Positions 8,569 to 19,229 of a DNA stretch of 64,000 nt are shown here, in pieces. The translations under genes and the position numbers were made by a program. This DNA comes from Streptomyces sp. NBC_01296 (GTDB taxonomy: Bacteria; Actinomycetota; Actinomycetes; Streptomycetales; Streptomycetaceae). The notes beneath the pieces are model-generated. The model did not search any database. It saw nothing but the letters and a program-made list of their open reading frames with translations, and had not been told where the DNA came from. The stretch spans positions 4,464,001 to 4,528,000 of the forward strand of contig NZ_CP130720.1 in the NCBI RefSeq assembly GCF_035984415.1. The letters run 5' to 3'. Numbering within the stretch: the first letter of the stretch is position 1; the number at the start of each line of letters is the position of its first letter.

Positions 8569-9381
8569 ATGGGAGTCCTGAAGCGGTTCGAGCAGCGACT
8601 CGAAGGTCTGGTGAACGGCACCTTCGCCAAGGTGTTCAAGTCCGAGGTCCAGCCCGTCGAGATCGCCGGCGCGCTCCAGCGCGAGTGCGACAACAACGCG
8701 ACGATCTGGAACCGCGAGCGGACCGTTGTCCCCAACGACTTCATCGTCGAGCTCAGCACCGGCGACTACGAACGCCTGAGCCCCTACTCCGGCCAGCTCG
8801 GCGACGAGCTCGCGGGCCTCGTCCGCGACTACGCCAAGCAGCAGCGCTACAGCTTCATGGGCCCGATCAAGGTCCAGCTGGAGAAGGCCGACGACCTCGA
8901 CACCGGGCTCTACCGGGTCCGCAGCCGTACGCTGGCCTCCAGCACCTCCCAGGCGCAGCCGTCGGCCCCCCCGAACCAGCAGGGCGGCTACGGCTACCCT
9001 CCGGTCGCCGCACCGCCGATGCCGGCCGGACCGCCCCCGGGCGGGGCCGCGCGCCGGCCGGGCGGCGGCGGCCCGGCCCCCGTACCGACAGCGGGCGCCA
9101 CCCGGCGCCACTGGATCGAGATCAACGGCACCCGCCACCAGATCTCGCGCCCCACGCTCGTACTCGGCCGAAGCACCGAAGCCGACGTGCGGATCGACGA
9201 CCCCGGCGTCTCGCGCCGGCACTGTGAGATCCGGACCGGAACGCCCTCGACGATCCAGGATCTCGGGTCCACCAACGGCATCGTGGTGGACGGGCAGCAC
9301 ACCACCCGCGCTACGCTCCGCGACGGCTCGCGGATCGTCGTGGGCAGTACCACCATCATTTACCGGCAAGCCGAAGGGTGA
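8569..9381 (+). CDS. fhaA: FHA domain protein FhaA (DUF3662 + FHA)
   Basis: This 270-aa phosphothreonine-binding adaptor starts with a DUF3662 domain (GVLKRFEQRLEGLVNGTFAK), continues through a Pro/Gly/Tyr-rich linker (QGGYGYPP and following) and ends with an FHA domain (LVLGRSTEADVRIDDPGVSRRH, then GSTNG). In mycobacteria the equivalent protein binds the PknB-phosphorylated MviN pseudokinase domain; here the likely partner is the protein encoded at 51332-53053. The ATG at 8569 follows a strong GGAGGAGG site (8555-8562). It is the first gene of the fhaA-pknB cluster. Confidence 0.95.
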   Translation: MGVLKRFEQRLEGLVNGTFAKVFKSEVQPVEIAGALQRECDNNATIWNRERTVVPNDFIVELSTGDYERLSPYSGQLGDELAGLVRDYAKQQRYSFMGPIKVQLEKADDLDTGLYRVRSRTLASSTSQAQPSAPPNQQGGYGYPPVAAPPMPAGPPPGGAARRPGGGGPAPVPTAGATRRHWIEINGTRHQISRPTLVLGRSTEADVRIDDPGVSRRHCEIRTGTPSTIQDLGSTNGIVVDGQHTTRATLRDGSRIVVGSTTIIYRQAEG

Positions 9382-9391
9382 AGCGGGGGCA

Positions 9392-9898
9392 ATGTCAGAG
9401 CTGACCCTGACGGTCATGCGGTTGGGTTTCCTGGCCGTTCTGTGGCTGTTCGTCATCGTGGCCGTCCAGGTCATCCGCAGCGACCTCTTCGGTACGCGCG
9501 TCACGCAGCGCGGTTCGCGCCGCGGCAGCGCCGCGTCCGGAGCGCCGGCGCAGGCCGGAGGCCGGCAGACCGCCGCGCCTCCGCAGCAGCGCCAGCGCCG
9601 CGGAGCGCCGACCAAGCTCGTCGTCTCGGAGGGCACCCTCACGGGCACCACCGTCGCCCTCGCGGGGCAGACGATCACGCTGGGCCGGGCACATGACTCC
9701 ACGATCGTGCTGGACGACGACTACGCCTCCAGCCGCCATGCCAGGATCTATCCCGACCGTGACGGCCAGTGGATCGTCGAGGATCTCGGGTCCACCAACG
9801 GCACGTATCTCGACCGGACCCGGCTGACCACCCCGACGCCCATTCCGCCGGGCGCCCCGATCCGCATCGGCAAGACCGTCATCGAGCTGCGGAAGTAG
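9392..9898 (+). CDS. fhaB: FHA domain protein FhaB/FipA, membrane-anchored
   Basis: This 168-aa protein has one N-terminal membrane helix (TVMRLGFLAVLWLFVIVAVQV, residues 7-27) and a C-terminal FHA domain (TLGRAHDSTIVLDDDYASSRHA, GSTNGTYL). It should hold a phosphothreonine-binding module at the inner face of the membrane. It lies 10 bases after fhaA. In mycobacteria the homologue links PknB signalling to the division machinery. I place the start at ATG 9392, since upstream frames run through fhaA. Confidence 0.93.
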   Translation: MSELTLTVMRLGFLAVLWLFVIVAVQVIRSDLFGTRVTQRGSRRGSAASGAPAQAGGRQTAAPPQQRQRRGAPTKLVVSEGTLTGTTVALAGQTITLGRAHDSTIVLDDDYASSRHARIYPDRDGQWIVEDLGSTNGTYLDRTRLTTPTPIPPGAPIRIGKTVIELRK

Positions 9899-9907
9899 TA
9901 CGAGAAT

Positions 9908-9928
9908 GAGCGAGCGGAGCGAGCGAGC
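9908..9928. repeat. GAGCGAGCGGAGCGAGCGAGC-type repeat
   Basis: A run of GAGC/GAGCG units lies in the 93-base spacer between fhaB and pstP. From memory, very similar strings recur in intergenic spacers of Streptomyces chromosomes. No function is evident. Confidence 0.5.
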
Positions 9929-9991
9929 CGCGGCAGTCCGGCCCACCCAGGACACGGACCCGAGCGCGCTCCCGACCGGAGGGTGGGCAGT

Positions 9992-11506
9992 GTGGCTCGA
10001 GACCGGTTGTACCCGGAGGAAGCGTCGACTGGGCAGGTGCGCATGAGTCTGTCCCTGCGGTTCGCCGCCGGATCCCACAAGGGCATGATCCGCGAGGGCA
10101 ACGAGGACTCCGGCTATGCCGGGCCCCGTCTCCTCGCCGTCGCCGACGGCATGGGCGGCCAGGCCGCCGGCGAGGTCGCGAGCTCCGAGGTGATCTCCTC
10201 GCTCGTGCAGCTCGACGACGACGTCCCGGGCTCCGACATCCTCACTTCGCTCGCCACTGCCGTGCAGCGCGCGAACGACCAGCTGCGCGTCATGGTCGAG
10301 GAGGACGCCCAGCTCGAGGGCATGGGCACCACCCTGACCGCGCTCCTGTGGACCGGCCAGCGCCTCGGACTCGTCCACGTCGGCGACTCCCGCGCCTACC
10401 TGCTCCGCGACGGCGTCCTCACGCAGATCACCCAGGACCACACCTGGGTGCAGCGCCTCGTCGACGAGGGCCGGATCACCGAAGAGGAAGCCACCACCCA
10501 CCCGCAGCGCTCGCTCCTCATGCGGGCGCTCGGCAGCGGTGACACCGTCGAACCCGACCTCTCGATCCGCGAGGTCCGTACCGGCGACCGCTACCTGATC
10601 TGCTCCGACGGCCTGTCCGGCGTCGTCTCGCACCAGACCCTGGAAGAGACGCTCGCCGGCTACCACGGCCCCCACGAGACCGTGCAGGCCCTGATCCAGC
10701 TCGCCCTGCGCGGCGGCGGACCGGACAACATCACCTGCATCGTCGCGGACGTCCTCGACACCGACAGCGGCGACACCCTCGCCGCCCAGCTGAACGACAC
10801 CCCGGTCGTCGTCGGCGCGGTCGCCGAGAACCAGCACCAGCTCTTCGACGGCGGCAACGCCATGCAGACCCCGGCGGGCCGCGCCTCGGGCCTGGGCCGC
10901 CAGGCCCCCCCGCCGGCCGGCGCCTTCGGGCCCCCCGGCAGCGGCGAGGCCCCCGGCTACGGATACCCCGACCAGGGCCAGGGCGGCGGCACGTACGGCA
11001 GCTTCGGCGAACCCGATCCGTACGACGACGACTCCCGCTACGACGACACGTACGACCACCCCCGCCGGCGCCGCAGCAAAGGGCGCAAGTGGACCACCCG
11101 CACCCTGATCCTGCTGATCGTCGCCGGTGTCGTCGGAGGCGGCCTCTACGCCGCCCACCGCTGGACCCAGACCCAGTTCTACATCGGCGTCAAGGGCGAG
11201 CACGTCGCGCTGTTCCGCGGCATCAGCCAGAACCTCGGCCCGCTGGAGCTCTCCAAGGTGGAGAACGACCGCACCGACATCGAACTGAAGTACCTCCCGC
11301 CCTTCAAGCGCAAGCTGGTCGAGGCCACCATCACCGAGACCAGCCTCGACGGCGCCCGTCAGAAGATCGACGAACTCGGCGCCCAGGTCACCGCCTGCAA
11401 GAAGGACGAGGAGCGCCGCGCCGCGGAAGCGCAGAACCCACCAGCACCCGGCCCCAGCCTGACTCCCTCGGAGCAGTCGCTGGTCGGCCTCTGCGGCAAG
11501 CAGTAG
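9992..11506 (+). CDS. pstP: PP2C-family Ser/Thr protein phosphatase PstP
   Basis: This is the metal-dependent phosphatase expected to reverse PknB phosphorylation. The catalytic domain has the acidic metal ligands in NEDSGYA, ADGMGGQAAGE, VGDSRAYLL and GGPDNIT. A long Gly/Tyr/Asp-rich linker, then a membrane helix (TLILLIVAGVVGGGLYA) and an extracytoplasmic tail follow. I chose GTG 9992 because GGAGGG lies eight bases upstream; ATG 10043 is an alternative but has only a weak site. The linker shares the ten residues APGYGYPDQG with PknB. Confidence 0.93.
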   Translation: MARDRLYPEEASTGQVRMSLSLRFAAGSHKGMIREGNEDSGYAGPRLLAVADGMGGQAAGEVASSEVISSLVQLDDDVPGSDILTSLATAVQRANDQLRVMVEEDAQLEGMGTTLTALLWTGQRLGLVHVGDSRAYLLRDGVLTQITQDHTWVQRLVDEGRITEEEATTHPQRSLLMRALGSGDTVEPDLSIREVRTGDRYLICSDGLSGVVSHQTLEETLAGYHGPHETVQALIQLALRGGGPDNITCIVADVLDTDSGDTLAAQLNDTPVVVGAVAENQHQLFDGGNAMQTPAGRASGLGRQAPPPAGAFGPPGSGEAPGYGYPDQGQGGGTYGSFGEPDPYDDDSRYDDTYDHPRRRRSKGRKWTTRTLILLIVAGVVGGGLYAAHRWTQTQFYIGVKGEHVALFRGISQNLGPLELSKVENDRTDIELKYLPPFKRKLVEATITETSLDGARQKIDELGAQVTACKKDEERRAAEAQNPPAPGPSLTPSEQSLVGLCGKQ

Positions 11507-11540
11507 TAGACACCCGCGGGCACAGGGGGCCTGCCACACC

Positions 11541-12965
11541 ATGAGCGTTGTCACCAACACGACCACCATCGGCGCCATCGAGCTGCCGAGCCGGCGGAAC
11601 ACCGAGCTCCTGCTGCTCGTTTTCGCCGTGGTCATCCCGATCTTCGCCTACGCCAACGTGGGCCTGTCGATCCACGGCAAGCTGCCTCCCGGCATGGTCG
11701 CGTACGGAGGCGGCCTCGCCGTCCTCGCCGGCATCGCCCACCTCGTGGTGCGCCGCTACGCGAAGTACGCGGACCCGCTGCTGCTGCCGATCGCGACACT
11801 GCTCAACGGGCTCGGCTGCGTCCTGATCTGGCGGCTCGACCAGTCCGAGCGGCTGCAGAACCTGGCCAAGCGGAGCTTCGGCCACTTCTCCGAGTCGGCC
11901 CCCCGCCAGATGATGTACACCGCCGTGGCCATCGCCCTGTTCGCCGGCGTGCTGCTGCTGCTCAAGGACCACCGCACCCTGCAGCGGTTCACGTACATCT
12001 CCATGGCGGCCTCGCTGGTCCTGCTGATCCTGCCGGTCGTGCCGGGCCTCGGCGCCGACGTCTTCGGCGCGAAGATCTGGATCAGCGTCGGCGGCTTCTC
12101 CATCCAGCCCGGCGAGTTCGCGAAGATCGTCATCGCGATCTTCTTCGCCGGCTACCTGATGGTGAAGCGCGATGCGCTCGCCCTGGCCAGCCGCCGCTTC
12201 ATGGGCCTCTACCTGCCGCGCGGCCGCGACCTCGGCCCCATCCTGATGATCTGGGCGATGAGCCTGCTCGTCCTCGTCTTCGAGAACGACCTCGGCACCT
12301 CGCTGCTCTTCTTCGGCATGTTCGTGATCATGCTGTACGTGGCCACCGAGCGCACCAGCTGGATCGTCATCGGCCTGGTCATGAGCGTGGCCGGAGCCGG
12401 CGTCGTCGGCGCGACCGCCAGCCACGTCAAGGTCCGCGTCAACGCCTGGCTCGACCCCTTCGCCTGCTACTCCAAGTCGGGCGCCTGCGAGCAGGTCGGC
12501 CAGTCGATCATGAGCTTCGGCTCCGGCGGGGTCCTCGGCACCGGCTGGGGCCAGGGCAACTCCGACCTCATCGGATTCGCCGCCAACTCCGACTTCATCT
12601 TCTCCACGGTCGGCGAAGAGCTCGGCCTCGCGGGCGTCATGGCCTTCCTCCTGCTCTACGGCCTGATCATCGAGCGCGGCGTGCGCACCGCCCTCGCCGC
12701 CCGCGACCCCTTCGGCAAGCTCTTCGCCATCGGTCTCTCCGGCGCCTTCGCCCTGCAGATCTTCGTGGTCGCCGGCGGTGTCATGGGCCTCATCCCCCTG
12801 ACCGGCATGACCATGCCCTTCCTCGCATCCGGCGGTTCGTCCGTCCTCGCGAACTGGGCCCTCATCGGGATCCTCATCCGGATCAGCGACACCGCACGCC
12901 GCCCCGCCCCGGCACCGGCACCGTCCCCCGACTCCGAGATGACCCAGGTGGTCCGCCCGTCATGA
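11541..12965 (+). CDS. SEDS-family peptidoglycan glycosyltransferase (FtsW/RodA/SpoVE)
   Basis: This 474-aa polytopic membrane protein belongs to the SEDS family, which polymerises lipid II together with a class B transpeptidase. Family motifs are visible, including SFGSGGVLGTGWGQGN, DFIFSTVGEELGL and GMTMPFLASGGSS. Its stop overlaps the start of pbpA by four bases (ATGA), which matches the obligatory SEDS-PBP pairing. Whether it serves sporulation, division or elongation cannot be told from sequence. Confidence 0.93.
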   Translation: MSVVTNTTTIGAIELPSRRNTELLLLVFAVVIPIFAYANVGLSIHGKLPPGMVAYGGGLAVLAGIAHLVVRRYAKYADPLLLPIATLLNGLGCVLIWRLDQSERLQNLAKRSFGHFSESAPRQMMYTAVAIALFAGVLLLLKDHRTLQRFTYISMAASLVLLILPVVPGLGADVFGAKIWISVGGFSIQPGEFAKIVIAIFFAGYLMVKRDALALASRRFMGLYLPRGRDLGPILMIWAMSLLVLVFENDLGTSLLFFGMFVIMLYVATERTSWIVIGLVMSVAGAGVVGATASHVKVRVNAWLDPFACYSKSGACEQVGQSIMSFGSGGVLGTGWGQGNSDLIGFAANSDFIFSTVGEELGLAGVMAFLLLYGLIIERGVRTALAARDPFGKLFAIGLSGAFALQIFVVAGGVMGLIPLTGMTMPFLASGGSSVLANWALIGILIRISDTARRPAPAPAPSPDSEMTQVVRPS

Positions 12966-14431
12966 ACAAGCCCCTGCGCCGCATCTCGATCTTCTGCGGG
13001 CTGCTCGTCCTCGCCCTGCTGATCCGGACCAACTGGCTCCAGTACGTCCAGGCCGAGGAACTCAGCACCCGCAAGGAGAACCGCCGGGTCCAGATCGCCC
13101 AGTACGCCACCCAGCGCGGCAACATCATCGTCGCGGGCGGCAAGGCCATCACCGGGTCCGACACCACGGACGGCAGCGACTACAAGTACAAGCGGACCTA
13201 CATCGACGGACCGCTCTGGGCGCCCGTGACCGGGTACGCCTCCCAGGCCTTCGGCTCCACCCAGCTCGAGTCCCTCGAGGACAAGATCCTCACCGGCAAC
13301 GACGACCGGCTGTTCTTCGACCGCACGATCGGCATGTTCACCGGCGAGAAGAAGGCCGGCGGCAACGTCGTCACCACGCTGATGCCGGAGGCCCAGCAGG
13401 CCGCCTTCGACAAGCTCGGCACCAAGACGGGCGCCGTCGCCGCGATCGACCCGCGCACCGGCGCCATCCTGGCCCTGGTCAGCACCCCCTCGTACGATCC
13501 GTCCAGCTTCGCCGGCAACTCCAAGACCGACGAGAAGGCCTGGGTCGAGCTGAAGGACAGCGCGGAGAAGAAGCTCGTCAACCGCGCCCTGCGCGAGACC
13601 TACCCGCCCGGCTCGACCTTCAAGGTCGTCACCGCCGCGGCCGCCCTGGAGCACGGCGTCGTCACCGACATCAACGCGCCGACGGACACCCCCGAGCCGT
13701 TCCTGCTGCCGACGACCAAGACCCCGATGGTCAACCACGCCAAGGGCTGCGAGAAGGCGACCCTCAACTTCGCGCTCCAGGTGTCCTGCAACTCGGTCTT
13801 CGCCAACGTCGCCGACAAGGTGACGAAGGACAAGATGCTGGAGACGGCGCAGAAGTTCGGCTTCAACAACGACAAGATCGACACCCCGGTCCGGGCGTTC
13901 GCCAGCGTCTACGACAAGAACATGGACCGGCCGAGCAACTCGCTCTCCGCGATCGGCCAGTACAACACCGCCGCCACCCCGCTCCAGATGGCGATGGTCG
14001 CCGCGGCCGTCGCCAACGACGGCAAGCTGATGAAGCCGTACATGGTCGACCAGCTCACCGCTCCCAACCTCGACATCATCGAGAAGCACGAGCCGCAGGA
14101 GATGAGCCGCCCGCTCTCGCCCGGCAACGCGCAGAAGCTCCAGCAGATGATGGTCAACGTCGTCGAGAACGAGAACGGCACCGGCGGCAAGGCCAAGATC
14201 AGCGGCGTCACCGTCGGCGGCAAGACGGGCACCGCCCAGCACGGCGAGAAGAACGCCAAGCGCCCCTACGCGTGGTTCATCTCCTACGCCAAGACCGACA
14301 AGGGCTCCCCGGTCGCCGTCGCCGTCGTCATCGAGGACAGCGAGGCCGACCGCGAGGACATCAGCGGTGGCGGCCTCGCGGCCCCGGTCGCGAAGGCCGT
14401 CATGGAAGCCGTCCTGAAGAACCAGGGCTGA
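12962..14431 (+). CDS. pbpA: class B penicillin-binding protein PbpA
   Basis: This 489-aa transpeptidase cross-links peptidoglycan. An uncleaved N-terminal membrane anchor (residues 8-25) precedes a dimerisation region and the transpeptidase domain. All three active-site motifs are present: STFK at 218-221 (nucleophile Ser218), SCN at 275-277 and KTG at 421-423. It overlaps the upstream SEDS gene and so is translated with it. Expression is probably shared with pstP and the fha genes. Confidence 0.95.
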   Translation: MNKPLRRISIFCGLLVLALLIRTNWLQYVQAEELSTRKENRRVQIAQYATQRGNIIVAGGKAITGSDTTDGSDYKYKRTYIDGPLWAPVTGYASQAFGSTQLESLEDKILTGNDDRLFFDRTIGMFTGEKKAGGNVVTTLMPEAQQAAFDKLGTKTGAVAAIDPRTGAILALVSTPSYDPSSFAGNSKTDEKAWVELKDSAEKKLVNRALRETYPPGSTFKVVTAAAALEHGVVTDINAPTDTPEPFLLPTTKTPMVNHAKGCEKATLNFALQVSCNSVFANVADKVTKDKMLETAQKFGFNNDKIDTPVRAFASVYDKNMDRPSNSLSAIGQYNTAATPLQMAMVAAAVANDGKLMKPYMVDQLTAPNLDIIEKHEPQEMSRPLSPGNAQKLQQMMVNVVENENGTGGKAKISGVTVGGKTGTAQHGEKNAKRPYAWFISYAKTDKGSPVAVAVVIEDSEADREDISGGGLAAPVAKAVMEAVLKNQG

Positions 14432-14475
14432 CGGGGGAGCGCAAAGACCAAAAGGGGCGCAAAAGCCGAACTGGA

Positions 14476-14489
14476 GTGATCCACATCAC
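14476..14489. promoter_or_regulatory. inverted repeat GTGAT-N4-ATCAC upstream of pknB
   Basis: GTGATCCACATCAC lies 155 bases before the pknB start in the only sizeable spacer (213 bases) of the cluster. A similar GTGACCGGCATCAC is found at 62538-62551, before the class A PBP gene. It could be a regulator-binding site, but no family is identified. Confidence 0.35.
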
Positions 14490-14644
14490 TGTTCCCGCCC
14501 GGATCCGAGCGTACGGTACCGGTCCTGTATCAGCCTGTGGTCACGAACCGATCACCGACGATCGGCCGGTAGCCTTTGCGCGAACAGCACACCGCCGGAC
14601 CACACACGGGTGCGGTCGGGACTGACGGAGAGGGCTGCAACGTT

Positions 14645-16681
<2,037 letters not shown>

Positions 16682-16709
16682 CCGACGGCGTTCCACGCGG
16701 AGACGTACG

Positions 16710-16751
16710 AAAGCCCCTGTGAGCGGCTCTGAGGCCGCTCACAGGGGCTTT
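16710..16751. terminator. bidirectional terminator between pknB and sortase operon
   Basis: A perfect 18-bp stem (arms 16710-16727 and 16734-16751) closes a 6-base loop TCTGAG. The flanking AAA and TTT give it a terminator form in both directions, ending the convergent pknB and sortase transcripts. Confidence 0.9.
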
Positions 16752-16784
16752 CCCGTGTCCGCGTGGGGTCGGGGTCCGTCCGTG

Positions 16785-17504
16785 TCAGCGCAGCTCCGCC
16801 GGGAGCGTGCGCTGCGCGTCCACCTTCTGCGTGCGCACCAGCTCGCCCCAGACGATGTACCGGAACTTCGACGTGTACACCGGCGTGCAGGTGGTCAGCG
16901 TGATGAAACGGCCGGGAGCCGTCCGCCCCGACTCCTTCGGGACCGCCGAGATCACGTCCACGTTGTACTTCGAGGTCTGCCGCAGCTCCGCGAAGACCTT
17001 GTACACGTACCAGGTGTCCCGCGTCTCGAAGACGACCGCGTCGCCGTCCTTCACCTTGTCGATGTTGTGGAACTTCGCCCCGTGCCCGTCCCGGTGCGCC
17101 GCCAGCGAGAAGTTCCCCGACGGCTCCCACGGCAGGGCCGCCTTCACCGGGTCGGTGTAGTACCCGGCCACGCCGTCGTTGAGGACGTCCGGCGCCGTGC
17201 CCCGCTTGACCAGGACCTCGCCGTTCTTCATCGCCGGCACGTGCAGGAAGCCGATGCCGTCCATGGTGTCCAGCGCCCCCGGCGCCGCGGGCGCGTTCGC
17301 CCCCGGGGCGCTCTGCCACTGCCGGCGGACGTCGTCTCCGCGCGCCGAGGCCTGCCGGTCCGCGAGGACGTTCGTCCACCACAGCGAGTACGCGACGAAC
17401 AGGCCCAGGACCAGGCCCACGGTGATCAGGAACTCGCCCAGCAGGCTCAGGAACCCGGCGAGCACACTGCGGCTCTGCTGGGGCGGCGGTGCGGCACGTG
17501 ACAC
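16785..17504 (-). CDS. class E sortase
   Basis: This 239-aa membrane-anchored transpeptidase covalently attaches proteins with a C-terminal LAXTG-type signal to peptidoglycan. It has one N-terminal membrane helix (FLITVGLVLGLFVAYSLWW) and the catalytic His (SLAAHRDGHG), Cys (ITLTTCTPV) and Arg (KFRYIVWGEL). It is the last gene of the sortase operon, 13 bases after the second sortase. In S. coelicolor two class E sortases at this locus anchor the long chaplins (from memory). Confidence 0.93.
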   Translation of the reverse strand: MSRAAPPPQQSRSVLAGFLSLLGEFLITVGLVLGLFVAYSLWWTNVLADRQASARGDDVRRQWQSAPGANAPAAPGALDTMDGIGFLHVPAMKNGEVLVKRGTAPDVLNDGVAGYYTDPVKAALPWEPSGNFSLAAHRDGHGAKFHNIDKVKDGDAVVFETRDTWYVYKVFAELRQTSKYNVDVISAVPKESGRTAPGRFITLTTCTPVYTSKFRYIVWGELVRTQKVDAQRTLPAELR

Positions 17505-17517
17505 TGCTTGTTCGTCC

Positions 17518-18330
17518 TTACGGGCTGGTCAGCGCGGGCGGAGCACCCTGGCTGCGGGGGCGTTCACCGGTCATCCTGCCCCATACGATCATCCGGTAGG
17601 TGCTCGTGAACTCCGGGGTGCAGGTCGTCAGCGTGATGTACCGGCCCGGGGAGGTGAAACCCGACCCCTCCGGCACCGGTTTGATCACCGACACGTTCGT
17701 CGGCGGCGTCTGCGCCAGCGACGAGGTGATCTCGTACGTGTAGTACGCGTCCCGCGTCTCGACCACGACGGGGTCGCCCGGCACCAGCCGGTTGATGTAG
17801 CGGAACGGTTCGCCATGGGTGTTGCGGTGGCCCGCCAGCGCGAAATTGCCCTGCTGGTCGGCCGGCATCGCCGTCTTCAGCGCGCCGTCCCCGTAGTGCC
17901 CGACCATCCCCTTGTCGAGCACCTTCGGCTTGCTGATCCCCTCCGCCACGGGCACCTTCACGTCCAGCTTCGGGATGTAGAGGATCGCGAACCCCTGCCC
18001 CGGCTCGAACGCCGAGACGAGCGGCGCGGCGGCCCCGCCCGGGTCCCGCTCCCAGGTCTGCCGCAGCGAACCCGCCGCCCCGTTCGCCGTCCGCTCCGCC
18101 AGCACGTTCGTGTACCAGAGCTGGTAGGCGACGAACAGCAGCATCACCACGCCCAGCGTGATGAACAGCTCCCCGGCGAGCCGGCTCGCGACGACCGCCG
18201 GGCCGCCCGACTCGGGCCGCCTGCGCCGCCGCCCGCCTCCCCGCCTCCGCGAGCGCTTCGCGGCCTCCTGAGCTGCCCTGCGCCGCGCGGCCCGGCCCTG
18301 CGTGGGCGCGGACGGCGCGACCGCGGTCAC
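17518..18330 (-). CDS. class E sortase
   Basis: This second sortase (270 aa) has a very basic N-terminus (RSRRRGGGRRRRR), one membrane helix (FITLGVVMLLFVAYQLWY) and the sortase core with His (ALAGHRNTHGE), Cys (LTTCTPEF) and Arg (TYRMIVWG). I place the start at GTG 18330, which overlaps the stop of the amidotransferase gene by four bases. It resembles its neighbour at 16785 closely enough to suggest a tandem duplication. Confidence 0.93.
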   Translation of the reverse strand: MTAVAPSAPTQGRAARRRAAQEAAKRSRRRGGGRRRRRPESGGPAVVASRLAGELFITLGVVMLLFVAYQLWYTNVLAERTANGAAGSLRQTWERDPGGAAAPLVSAFEPGQGFAILYIPKLDVKVPVAEGISKPKVLDKGMVGHYGDGALKTAMPADQQGNFALAGHRNTHGEPFRYINRLVPGDPVVVETRDAYYTYEITSSLAQTPPTNVSVIKPVPEGSGFTSPGRYITLTTCTPEFTSTYRMIVWGRMTGERPRSQGAPPALTSP

Positions 18331-18965
18331 GCGACGGCCTTGCCCACCACCGGGGCCAGCCCCACCGAGCGCTCGACGGCCCCCGCGTCCCCGCAGCGCA
18401 CCAGCCAGTTCGCGAGCATCCGGTGGCCCCACTCGGTCAGCACCGACTCGGGGTGGAACTGCACGCCCTCGACGTCGTGCTCCCGGTGCCGCAGCCCCAT
18501 GATGATCCCGTCCTCGGTACGCGCGGTGACCTCCAGCACGTCCGGCAGGGTCCCCGGCTCGGCCGCGAGCGAGTGGTAGCGGGTCGCCGTGAACGGCGAA
18601 GGCAGCCCCTCGAAGACGCCGAGGCCCCCGTGCACCACCGGCGAGGTCTTCCCGTGCAGCAGCTCGGGCGCCCGGTCCACGACGCCGCCGTACGCGACGG
18701 CCATGGACTGCATGCCCAGGCACACGCCGAAGACCGGGACCCCGGTGTCGGCGCAGTGGCGGACCATGTCGATGCAGACGCCCGCCTGCTCCGGCGTTCC
18801 CGGTCCGGGCGACAGCAGCACGCCGTCGAAGCCGTCCTGCGCGTGGGCGAGTTCGACCTCGTCGTTGCGCAGCACCTCGCACTCGGCGCCGAGCTGGTAC
18901 AGGTACTGGACCAGGTTGAAGACAAAGCTGTCGTAGTTGTCGACAACCAGAATGCGCGCGCTCAC
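18327..18965 (-). CDS. aminodeoxychorismate/anthranilate synthase component II (glutamine amidotransferase)
   Basis: This class I glutamine amidotransferase (212 aa) releases ammonia from glutamine for a chorismate-using synthase (PabB or TrpE). The family motifs are LVVDNYDSFVFNL, LLSPGPGTP, the nucleophile Cys in VFGVCLGMQS, and the His/Glu pair in VQFHPESVLTEWG. No component I gene is nearby. It overlaps the short membrane gene upstream and the sortase gene downstream by four bases each, so the three are translated as a chain. PabA versus TrpG cannot be decided here. Confidence 0.92.
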   Translation of the reverse strand: MSARILVVDNYDSFVFNLVQYLYQLGAECEVLRNDEVELAHAQDGFDGVLLSPGPGTPEQAGVCIDMVRHCADTGVPVFGVCLGMQSMAVAYGGVVDRAPELLHGKTSPVVHGGLGVFEGLPSPFTATRYHSLAAEPGTLPDVLEVTARTEDGIIMGLRHREHDVEGVQFHPESVLTEWGHRMLANWLVRCGDAGAVERSVGLAPVVGKAVA

Positions 18966-19138
18966 GGAGTGGCTCCCGATCCCTCGTCCACCGTTACGTC
19001 GTTGAACGGGAGCAGCGGCTCGGCCCACGGGAAGACGTACTGGAACAGCACGAAGACCACCGCGAAGACCAGTACGAGGGAGATCAGCGCGCGAATCCAC
19101 GCGTTGCCCGGCAGATGCCGCCAGATCCAGCCGTACAT
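18962..19138 (-). CDS. small single-span membrane protein
   Basis: This 58-aa protein begins MYGWIWRHLPGNAWIRAL and has one strong membrane helix (ALISLVLVFAVVFVLFQYVF), ending in an acidic tail. I do not recognise a named family. It is present between the third sortase and the amidotransferase and overlaps the latter by four bases. The short length and conserved-looking aromatic N-terminus suggest a membrane partner for the sortases, but that is inference. Confidence 0.75.
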   Translation of the reverse strand: MYGWIWRHLPGNAWIRALISLVLVFAVVFVLFQYVFPWAEPLLPFNDVTVDEGSGATP

Positions 19139-19229
19139 GCCGTCTGTTTCCTTATCCGTCCACGAACAACCCACCGCACCGCGGGGGCGGTACGCAAACA
19201 GACTAAAGGCAGCGGCCCGGCCCGGTGGG

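Noticed and set aside
14432..14644. Possible small RNA or short gene before pknB
   Set aside because: The spacer has an inverted repeat and promoter-like character but no stable long hairpin or supported start codon.
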